Below are positions 1 through 6,024 of a stretch of 8,357 bases of DNA, piece after piece (position 1 is the first letter of the stretch; the number at the start of each line of letters is the position of its first letter). A program made the position numbers and the translations under genes. Below the pieces are notes generated by a model, which made no database searches, had not been told where the DNA came from, and saw only the letters and a program-made list of their open reading frames with translations. The DNA is from Xanthomarina sp035306605 (lineage in GTDB: Bacteria; Bacteroidota; Bacteroidia; Flavobacteriales; Flavobacteriaceae): the NCBI GenBank assembly GCA_035306605.1, contig DATGNR010000080.1. The stretch is one strand, 5' to 3'.

Positions 1-1
1 T

Positions 2-2947
2 TTATTTGGTTTGGTAAGTATTTACCAATTGTCTTTTACATTTAAGGCAAACAGTATAGACGAAGATGCAAGAGTATATGCAAGTGGCGATGCAGTTAAG
101 GAACGTCAGTATTTAGATTCTATAGCCAACGAAAAAGTGTACAGCTTAGGAATTGCAGATTATACTTACAACGAGGTTAAGGAAAACGCCATGAATTTAG
201 GTTTAGACCTAAAAGGGGGGGTAAACGTTATACTACAAGTTTCTGTTAAGGACATTTTAAAAGGATTAGCAAATTACAGCAAAGATCCTGTTTTTAACAA
301 AGCTTTAGATGATGCTTCTGAACTTCAAAAAAGTAGTCAGAACACCTATTTAGAAGATTTCTTTAAAGCTTTCGATGCTATAAAGGGCGATACGAAATTA
401 GCTTCACCAGAAATTTTCGCTAACAGAACGTTAAGTGAAGAAATTACTTTCGATATGTCTGATGATCAGGTTAAGCCTATCATTTCTAGAAAAATCGACG
501 AGTCTATTATTTCAGCGTTTGAAGTATTACGTAAGCGTATTGATGAGTTTGGGGTAACTTCTCCAAACATTCAACGTTTAGGAACTTCGGGACGTATCCT
601 AGTGGAATTGCCAGGAGTTAAAGATGTAGAACGTGCTACCACTTTACTTCAAAGTACGGCGCAATTAGAGTTTTGGGATGCTTATAAAGGAGAGCAGTTT
701 TTAGGTTTCTTAAACCAAGCTAACGAATTGCTTAAAGAAATTGAAGCTCCAGAACAAGAAACTACAACAGATGAAACTGCTGAAGAAGCTCAAGATTCTG
801 AGGATTCTAAAATTGCAGACTTATTAGGAGATGATCCAGATTCAACAAATGTTGAAAATAATCCTTTAGGAAAATTAATAAGAGGATTTGGTTACCAAGG
901 AGGTCCAATTGTAGCTCAGTTTGCTATAAAAGATAAGGACAAAGTTCTTGAGTATTTAAATATGCCTCAAGTAAGAGCTTTAATTCCTGCAGAAATGCGT
1001 AATGTAAAGTTTGTTTTTGGTAAACCAGAAAAAGATAGTGAAATAGTAGATCTATACGCTTTAATTGGAAACAGAGATAATCTACCTCCATTAAGTGGTG
1101 CTGTGGTTACTGATGCACGTCAGGAATATGGTCCAACAAGTAAGCCTGTAGTTTCTATGCAAATGAATGCGAAGGGAGCTAAAATTTGGGAAGAAATGAC
1201 TGGAAAGGCATTTACTCAAGGAAGCCAAATTGCTATAGTATTAGATAATGTGGTGTATTCTGCACCAGGAGTTACAACAGGAGCTATTTCTGGAGGAAAC
1301 TCTCAAATTTCTGGAAACTTTACATTAAACGAAGCAACGGATTTAGCTAACGTATTACGTGCAGGTAAATTACCAGCTTCAGCTGATATTATTCAAAGTG
1401 AAGTAGTAGGACCATCATTAGGTCAAGAGGCTATCGATAGTGGAAAATTATCTTTCTTAATTGCATTAGCAGTTGTGTTATTATGGATGTTCCTTTACTA
1501 TGGTAAAGCAGGTCTGTTTGCTGATATTGCTATGGCATTGAATATTTTATTAATATTTGGTGTGTTATCAGGTTTAGGAGCTGTATTAACTTTACCTGGA
1601 ATTGCTGGTATCGTGTTAACCATTGGTATGTCGGTGGATGCTAACGTGCTTATTTTTGAGAGGATTCGTGAGGAGCTCGCCAAAGGAAAAGGACAAAAGG
1701 AGGCTATTCAAGATGGATTTAGCAATGCGTTATCTTCAATTTTAGATGCGAACATTACTACAGGTCTTACCGCTTTAATATTATTTATTTTTGGAACTGG
1801 ACCTATTAAAGGATTTGCTACTACCTTAATTATTGGTATTGCAACCTCTTTATTTACTGCTATTTTCATTACTAGATTAATTGTTGATTGGTATTCAGAA
1901 AGAGGAGGGAAATTAGATTTCTCTACTTCTTTAACTAAGAACTTATTTAGAAACATCAATATCGATTTCCTTAAGAAACATAAGGCTGCTTATATTTTCT
2001 CAGCTATTATGTTAACTGTAAGTGTTGGATCGTTATTAACCAATGGTTTAGATCAAGGTGTTGATTTTGTAGGAGGAAGAACGTACCAAGTACGTTTTGA
2101 TCAAGCAGTAAGCGCTTCGGAAATTACTGATATCCTTTCAGATCCAGCAGTTTTTGGTTCGGCAGATGCTAAAACCTTTGGTAATGCTAATCAGTTAAAA
2201 ATTACAACTAAATATAAAGTTGACGAAACCAGTGCAGAAGTTGATGAAGAATTAAGAACCTCTTTATTCAATGCTTTAGCACCACATTTAGAAGGCGTTT
2301 CATATGATGATTTTATTAGTGACAACGACCATAAGACTGTTGGACTAATGAAATATTACAAGGTAAGTCCAACTATTGCAGATGATATTAAAACAGCTTC
2401 TATTTGGGCTATTTTAGGATCTTTAGTTGTGGTTTTCCTTTATATCTTATTCCGATTTAAAAAATGGCAATTCTCACTTGGTGCAGTTGCAGCTGTATTC
2501 CATGATGTGATTATCGTGTTAGGGATTTTCTCTTTAACTTATAAGTTTATGCCGTTTACTATGGAGATAGATCAAGCGTTTATTGCTGCTATTCTAACGG
2601 TAATTGGTTACTCGTTAAACGATACGGTGGTTGTATTTGATAGAATTCGTGAATTTGTTAACGAACATACGTCATGGGATTTTGGTAAAATCATCAACGC
2701 TTCATTAAGCAGTACGTTAAGTAGAACCTTAAATACCTCTTTAACTACTTTAGTTGTATTATTAGCCATCTTCATTTTTGGAGGAGATTCTATTAGAGGC
2801 TTTATGTTTGCGTTAATAGTAGGAGTTGTAGTTGGTACTTATTCATCTTTATTTATTGCAACACCTATTATGTATGATGCCGTGAAGAAAGGTGATGCTC
2901 ACGATTCTTTAAAAGATAAACCAAAAGAAGAAGTTGCAGAAGCATAA
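2..2947 (+). CDS. secDF: SecD-SecF fusion, Sec translocon accessory protein (5' end cut off)
   Basis: This inner-membrane protein works with SecYEG and uses the proton gradient to pull exported proteins out on the periplasmic side. The frame is open to the left edge. The first in-frame start is a TTG at 11, inside what looks like the end of transmembrane helix 1 (LFGLVSIYQL), so the true start lies upstream and about a dozen residues are missing. Numbering from that TTG, the SecD half shows LGLDLKGG (63-70), a periplasmic P1 domain, the DARQEYGP region (368-375), a helical block from about 480 to 627, and GMSVDANVLIFERIREE (539-555) with Asp543. The SecF half shows GVDFVGG (683-689), a small periplasmic domain, a helical block from about 797 to 955, and GYSLNDTVVVFDRIRE (866-881) with Asp871. 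The two Asp residues correspond to the proton-path positions known in the family. An acidic low-complexity stretch lies at about 246-283. One-chain SecDF of about 1000 residues is usual in Bacteroidota. The C-terminus ends in a charged tail and TAA. Confidence 0.97.
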   Translation, partial: LFGLVSIYQLSFTFKANSIDEDARVYASGDAVKERQYLDSIANEKVYSLGIADYTYNEVKENAMNLGLDLKGGVNVILQVSVKDILKGLANYSKDPVFNKALDDASELQKSSQNTYLEDFFKAFDAIKGDTKLASPEIFANRTLSEEITFDMSDDQVKPIISRKIDESIISAFEVLRKRIDEFGVTSPNIQRLGTSGRILVELPGVKDVERATTLLQSTAQLEFWDAYKGEQFLGFLNQANELLKEIEAPEQETTTDETAEEAQDSEDSKIADLLGDDPDSTNVENNPLGKLIRGFGYQGGPIVAQFAIKDKDKVLEYLNMPQVRALIPAEMRNVKFVFGKPEKDSEIVDLYALIGNRDNLPPLSGAVVTDARQEYGPTSKPVVSMQMNAKGAKIWEEMTGKAFTQGSQIAIVLDNVVYSAPGVTTGAISGGNSQISGNFTLNEATDLANVLRAGKLPASADIIQSEVVGPSLGQEAIDSGKLSFLIALAVVLLWMFLYYGKAGLFADIAMALNILLIFGVLSGLGAVLTLPGIAGIVLTIGMSVDANVLIFERIREELAKGKGQKEAIQDGFSNALSSILDANITTGLTALILFIFGTGPIKGFATTLIIGIATSLFTAIFITRLIVDWYSERGGKLDFSTSLTKNLFRNINIDFLKKHKAAYIFSAIMLTVSVGSLLTNGLDQGVDFVGGRTYQVRFDQAVSASEITDILSDPAVFGSADAKTFGNANQLKITTKYKVDETSAEVDEELRTSLFNALAPHLEGVSYDDFISDNDHKTVGLMKYYKVSPTIADDIKTASIWAILGSLVVVFLYILFRFKKWQFSLGAVAAVFHDVIIVLGIFSLTYKFMPFTMEIDQAFIAAILTVIGYSLNDTVVVFDRIREFVNEHTSWDFGKIINASLSSTLSRTLNTSLTTLVVLLAIFIFGGDSIRGFMFALIVGVVVGTYSSLFIATPIMYDAVKKGDAHDSLKDKPKEEVAEA

Positions 2948-2970
2948 GCTAAAGCCATTATAATATAAAT

Positions 2971-3005
2971 AAAAAGCCTTTTTGATCCGTTCAAAAAGGC
3001 TTTTT
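2971..3005. terminator. Bidirectional intrinsic terminator between secDF and the minus-strand genes
   Basis: AAAAAGCCTTTTTGA (2971-2985) and TCAAAAAGGCTTTTT (2991-3005) are perfect reverse complements, giving a 15-bp stem with a 5-base loop (TCCGT). The stem itself ends in a T-run on either strand: T6 at 3001-3006 on the plus strand, and T5 followed by an AT-rich stretch on the minus strand. It lies 23 bases after the secDF stop and 44 bases after the stop of the minus-strand hydrolase gene, exactly between convergent genes. It can therefore end transcription from both sides. Confidence 0.9.
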
Positions 3006-3007
3006 TG

Positions 3008-3049
3008 TTCTTGGTCTGCATTGGATTTTAATATTTTGAAGACCAAGAA
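3008..3049. repeat. Perfect 10-bp inverted repeat abutting the hydrolase stop codon
   Basis: TTCTTGGTCT (3008-3017) and AGACCAAGAA (3040-3049) are exact reverse complements separated by 22 AT-rich bases. The right arm touches the stop codon of the hydrolase gene (3050-3052), and the left arm starts three bases after the secDF terminator hairpin. In the minus-strand mRNA it would form a stem right after the stop codon, followed by ACAAAAAA rather than a U-tract, so it is not a classic terminator itself. It may be an mRNA 3'-end stem or a leftover of a small repeat. Its function is unknown. Confidence 0.5.
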
Positions 3050-3907
3050 TTAATGGAGTTCATTAATCCAGTTTTCAGTCATTTTCCAAAGAGTGTCTTT
3101 ATATTCTTTTTTGAAAAACCCGAAATGTTGAACATCATTAATATTTAATGTTTCTGGAATAAGATGTAGTCTATCCATCTGCGCGTTTGTGAATTTGGAA
3201 GCTAACCAGTCAACAGAAGCTTTTGACGCAAATATATCTCTTGGAAAACTAAGTGTCCAAACCCTACAGTTAACCGAGCTAAAGTATAAGTTAGAGCTGT
3301 TATAATGTCCAAACATATAATCTGGATGTGTGCCCCACTGGCGCCATTGATAAGCCACTTTTTTAGGGATGTTCTCAAACAACCCTAGTTTTTTAGCAGG
3401 AAAATAACCAAATAGAGGCGTGGTTATAGGTATTAGAGCATACCAGAATACAAACATTCTTAATTTTGAAATGCCCTTAAAGTATTTCCAATATCCGGTT
3501 TGAGCGGCTATATTTATAATAGCATCTACCTGTTTTATCTCTGGATTTAAACCGATAAGCTGTCCGCCAATGCTATGTGTTATTAAAATTAGTTTATGCT
3601 CAGGATTCTTGTTCTTAGCATATTTTACAACTGAAGCTTGATCAAAAGCCCAATCGGTTAAATTAGCCGTGTTTTGCTTTATGTTTTTAGAGTTAGATGC
3701 TCCAATGCCATTATAGTCGAAAGAGTAAACAGAGAAGCCTAAGGATGCGAAATGGCTAGCAAATCGGGAGTAGTATTTTTGTAAAACACCCGTTGCTGAA
3801 GAAATTACAAGGCTTTTGTTGTTTGAAATTTCTGGTAAAAACAGGGTTACTCCAATATGATGTTTGGAAGCGGTCTGTAACGACATGTGTTTCACCTTGT
3901 AATTCAT
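3050..3907 (-). CDS. Alpha/beta hydrolase, probably of the COG4757 type
   Basis: The 285-residue protein has an alpha/beta hydrolase layout. A strand and oxyanion region lies near SATG (37-40), followed by FDYNGIGAS (63-71). The nucleophile elbow THSIGGQ (110-116) holds Ser112, a likely acid is Asp224 (FPRDIF), and a C-terminal His261 (VQHFGFF) is the expected catalytic base. Between elbow and acid sits a lid-like section with a hydrophobic stretch at about 151-169 and WRQWGTHPDYMFG (188-200). That section resembles predicted hydrolases grouped as COG4757; this family call is from memory and moderate. The substrate is unknown and there is no clear signal peptide. The elbow has Thr110 where many relatives have Gly. 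The start used is the ATG at 3907. A second ATG at 3886 (Met8) has AAGGTG a few bases upstream and is a real alternative. The gene is last in the minus-strand row, 72 bases after the DUF192 gene, with no clear promoter in that gap. Confidence 0.85.
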   Translation of the reverse strand: MNYKVKHMSLQTASKHHIGVTLFLPEISNNKSLVISSATGVLQKYYSRFASHFASLGFSVYSFDYNGIGASNSKNIKQNTANLTDWAFDQASVVKYAKNKNPEHKLILITHSIGGQLIGLNPEIKQVDAIINIAAQTGYWKYFKGISKLRMFVFWYALIPITTPLFGYFPAKKLGLFENIPKKVAYQWRQWGTHPDYMFGHYNSSNLYFSSVNCRVWTLSFPRDIFASKASVDWLASKFTNAQMDRLHLIPETLNINDVQHFGFFKKEYKDTLWKMTENWINELH

Positions 3908-3979
3908 CTCGTTCGCTTTTCGACAAGGTTATTTAACTTGTCTACTGGTTTGGTACTTTTAAATAATAGACACCTGAAC

Positions 3980-4492
3980 TTAGTGGGTGCTAATTACGGT
4001 ATAGGACATGGTGTCTCCTACTTGTAATTTCCATTTAGCCACCAAACCAGCATTTACTTCTAGTACATATTTGGCAGGAAAAATTGATAATAGGGGACTT
4101 TCATCCAAAGGTTTCGCATTTTCCTGAAAACTTACGATGGTCTTGTTTCTGTCCAAATAGATTAAATCTAAAGAAAATTGGGTGTTTTTCATGTAAAATG
4201 AACGAGGCATTTCGTTTTCAAAAACAAACAACATCCCCTGATTTTCCTTCATGGACGTTCGGTACATCAGTCCCGTTTGAGTTTCATACTCATTATCGGC
4301 AATTTCAATATCAATTTTGGCTAGTGGAATTTTGGTATCACCTTCAAAAAGTGCCAGCTCTCCTTCTTTAGTAAAAGGAACCTCGGAAGTTTTAATAACT
4401 TGCGGCTCGTCTTTACATGAGGTTGTCAATCCTAAAGTGAGTATACTTAGGAATAAAGCTAATGGCAGCGTGTACTTTAATTTTAAAAGCAT
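3980..4492 (-). CDS. DUF192 family lipoprotein, coupled to lgt
   Basis: The 170-residue protein begins with a lipoprotein signal peptide: MLLKLK, a hydrophobic core, then GLTTSC with Cys26 as the expected lipidated residue. The lipobox is loose (T-T-S-C), as is common in Bacteroidota. The mature part is one DUF192 domain: GLMYRTSM (74-81), GMLFVFENE (86-94), SFYMKNTQFSLDLIYLD (98-114), and AKYVLEVNAGLV (140-151). DUF192 has no firmly established biochemical role. Residues 27-29, directly after the Cys, are K-D-E, resembling the lipoprotein surface-export signal described in Capnocytophaga. The start is the ATG at 4492, one base after the lgt stop (TAA-C-ATG). A longer reading from 4543 would add 17 residues, overlap lgt and bury the signal peptide, so it was not chosen. 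Translation is probably coupled to lgt. The protein is probably anchored in the outer membrane. Confidence 0.9.
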   Translation of the reverse strand: MLLKLKYTLPLALFLSILTLGLTTSCKDEPQVIKTSEVPFTKEGELALFEGDTKIPLAKIDIEIADNEYETQTGLMYRTSMKENQGMLFVFENEMPRSFYMKNTQFSLDLIYLDRNKTIVSFQENAKPLDESPLLSIFPAKYVLEVNAGLVAKWKLQVGDTMSYTVISTH

Positions 4493-4493
4493 G

Positions 4494-5423
4494 TTAAGCA
4501 GTCTGATTTTTAGGTTTATACATAAACATGAAATACAGTCCAATAAGTATGAACGGTATACTTAGCATTTGTCCTGTATTTAGACCCATTAGAGTGATAT
4601 ATTCTTCACCTTGAGGTTCTTTTACAAATTCAACAAACAATCTAATGGTCCATAAAAGCACTAGAAATAATCCGAATAAGAATCCAGATTGGTTTCCTTT
4701 ATTCGTTTTTTCATAAAAATACCAAAGAATTAAAAATACGAAAATATAACAGAAGGCTTCGTATAGTTGTGCTGGGTGTCTGTATGGAACCTCTTGTAAT
4801 AATTCAATGAATTGTGGATTGGATGCAATAGCATCGTAAGCTTCCTTAGGGCTTTGCTTGCCTGTAAGTTGCATGGCTTCCCTTCCGGCGTATTGATCTT
4901 GTATAAAGCGGACTCCAAAAGCTGAATCCGTTGTTTTACCTATAATTTCTGAATTAATGAAATTCCCAATTCGGATGAATATGGCTCCAGAAGCCACAGG
5001 AATAACTACGCGATCTAGAATCCACATTAATGATTTGTAGTTGTATTTTTTTCTATATAAGTACATTCCTACAATAATTCCTATAGCAGCACCATGACTT
5101 GCTAGACCTTGAAACCCTGTAAATTCGAATTCTGGATTAAAGCGAAATGGTAGAAAAATGCTAAAGAAATCTTGAGAAATTAATTCCGATTGGTAGAAAA
5201 ATACATGACCCAATCTAGCACCTAACATCGTAGCAAAAACGGTGTAAATAAATAAAGGATCTAGGTATTCTATTTTTATTTTCTCCTTTATAAAAATACG
5301 TTTCATTATGTACCATCCAAGGAGAAAGGCAATAATCCACATCATGCTATAAAAATGAAGTTTAAAATTTCCAATAATATCGATTCCAGAGATAGGATTC
5401 CAATCGAACTTTAGTAAAAACAT
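4494..5423 (-). CDS. lgt: Prolipoprotein diacylglyceryl transferase
   Basis: Lgt is an inner-membrane enzyme that transfers diacylglycerol from phosphatidylglycerol to the lipobox Cys of prolipoproteins, the first step of lipoprotein maturation. The 309-residue protein is mostly transmembrane. Recognisable parts are KLHFYSMMW (21-29), ARLGHVFFY (69-77), ASHGAAIGI (108-116) with His110 matching the essential His103 of E. coli, IRIGNFINSEI (150-160) with Arg151 in the Lgt signature, RHPAQLYEA (215-223), and TIRLFVEFVKEPQ (259-271) with Arg261 matching Arg239 of E. coli. Ile150 replaces the Gly that precedes the signature Arg in E. coli; this is probably a lineage difference and not a defect. 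The ATG start has no strong Shine-Dalgarno sequence. A 191-base AT-rich gap separates it from yidD, so it may have its own promoter. The DUF192 lipoprotein gene follows after one base. Confidence 0.97.
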   Translation of the reverse strand: MFLLKFDWNPISGIDIIGNFKLHFYSMMWIIAFLLGWYIMKRIFIKEKIKIEYLDPLFIYTVFATMLGARLGHVFFYQSELISQDFFSIFLPFRFNPEFEFTGFQGLASHGAAIGIIVGMYLYRKKYNYKSLMWILDRVVIPVASGAIFIRIGNFINSEIIGKTTDSAFGVRFIQDQYAGREAMQLTGKQSPKEAYDAIASNPQFIELLQEVPYRHPAQLYEAFCYIFVFLILWYFYEKTNKGNQSGFLFGLFLVLLWTIRLFVEFVKEPQGEEYITLMGLNTGQMLSIPFILIGLYFMFMYKPKNQTA

Positions 5424-5442
5424 AGAATTAATTTTAGGAATG

Positions 5443-5450
5443 TAAATATA
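5443..5450 (-). promoter_or_regulatory. Weak candidate -7 box upstream of lgt
   Basis: On the minus strand these bases read TATATTTA, one mismatch from the Bacteroidota -7 consensus TAnnTTTG, and end 19 bases before the lgt ATG. No TTTG-like -33 box lies at the expected spacing. In DNA this AT-rich such a match can arise by chance. The 191-base gap before lgt is the main reason to expect a promoter somewhere here. Confidence 0.22.
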
Positions 5451-5614
5451 ACATTTATGGACTATTTAAATGAATATGTTAAAAAGGATTAACGAGAATT
5501 TATCAATTGAAGGTATGGCGTGTTGCTTAAAGTGCTTTTTCTATACTTGCTTGTTTGTATTTGATGGTAATTTTCGACTTAAAAATACTTAATTACAACT
5601 TTTAAAGAGCAACT

Positions 5615-5851
5615 TTAGTTCTCATCTTTTTTTGGAACTGGATCAAAACCAGATCTTCCCCAGGGGTGACAACTAAAAATCCGAATTAGCGCTAATTTTC
5701 CACCCTTAAAAAAACCGTGTATTTCCAAAGCTTCTTTCGCATAATGCGAACATGTAGGTTGAAATCGGCAAGTAGCTGGCGTAAATGGAGAAATAAACGT
5801 CTGATATATTTTTATGAGGAATAAAAATGGATATGTTAGAATTCGTTTCAA
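5615..5851 (-). CDS. yidD: YidD, membrane protein insertion efficiency factor
   Basis: The 78-residue protein is a small, basic, membrane-associated factor that helps proteins insert through the YidC/Sec route. The family pattern is complete: YQTFISPFTPATCRFQPTCS (16-35) with Cys28 and Cys34, the EALEIHGFFKGG segment (40-51), then IRIFSCHPW (56-64) with Cys61, and GFDPVP (68-73). The N-terminal 20 residues are hydrophobic and probably form an amphipathic or membrane-dipping helix. The start is unusual. The only plausible initiation codon in frame is TTG at 5851, because a stop lies ten codons upstream with no ATG or GTG between, and no internal Met follows. An ATG five bases upstream is in the wrong frame and ends after two codons. 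The usual partner gene rnpA is not adjacent; cysS is upstream and lgt downstream. Confidence 0.93.
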   Translation of the reverse strand: MKRILTYPFLFLIKIYQTFISPFTPATCRFQPTCSHYAKEALEIHGFFKGGKLALIRIFSCHPWGRSGFDPVPKKDEN

Positions 5852-6024
5852 TTCATTAGTCGTTGTTGCGTTTGTTGTTCAGGTGTTGGTCTTAATAAAG
5901 CATTTATTTCCAGGAAATAGGTGCTATTTCTTTTCAGCTGGGCTATAAATATCCTTGGTTTTAGTTCAAGCGTGGGCCGGCTAAACAACAAGCAATTTTG
6001 TGACACATGCGGCTTGTTTAGAGG
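5848..6024 (-). other. ATG-less open frame between cysS and yidD (possible gene remnant)
   Basis: This minus-strand frame is open for 58 codons from a TAG at 6025-6027 to a TGA at 5848-5850. It has no ATG apart from the penultimate codon; a GTG at 6004-6006 or TTGs at 5989-5991 and 5986-5988 are the only alternatives. The translation contains LELKPRIFIAQLKRNSTYFL in its middle and ends in EQQTQQRLMN. I recognise no family. Its TGA overlaps the TTG start of yidD (TTGA), as in translationally coupled genes. The region is GC-richer than the next intergenic gap. It could be a decayed gene, part of an interspersed repeat, or chance, and I do not call it a gene. Confidence 0.2.
5981..6021 (-). repeat. 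Imperfect hairpin at the cysS stop codon
   Basis: CTAAACAACAAGC (5981-5993) pairs with GCTTGTTTAG (6012-6021), leaving a 3-base bulge and an 18-base loop. The cysS stop codon (6018-6020) is inside one arm. On the minus-strand mRNA the stem is followed by CCGGCC and not by a U-tract, so it is not a standard terminator. It could protect or attenuate the transcript after cysS, but its role is unproven. Confidence 0.35.

Noticed and set aside
1498..1959. Two minus-strand frames (61 and 83 codons) opposite secDF
   Set aside because: They mirror the transmembrane-coding part of secDF, where hydrophobic codons leave the opposite strand free of stops. No independent signal was seen.
4493..4543. 17-residue N-terminal extension of the DUF192 protein
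   Set aside because: It would overlap the end of lgt and put a Cys-containing leader before a complete lipoprotein signal peptide. The ATG at 4492 fits both the signal peptide and the coupling to lgt.
4084..4565. Two plus-strand frames (4084-4371 and 4317-4565) opposite the DUF192 gene and lgt
   Set aside because: Both are antisense to recognised genes, show no family motif, and are explained by codon structure on the other strand.
5911..5930. Small hairpin GAAATAG-GTG-CTATTTC between cysS and yidD
   Set aside because: It is only 7 bp with a 3-base loop, has no U-tract on the minus strand, and no plus-strand gene needs a terminator there.
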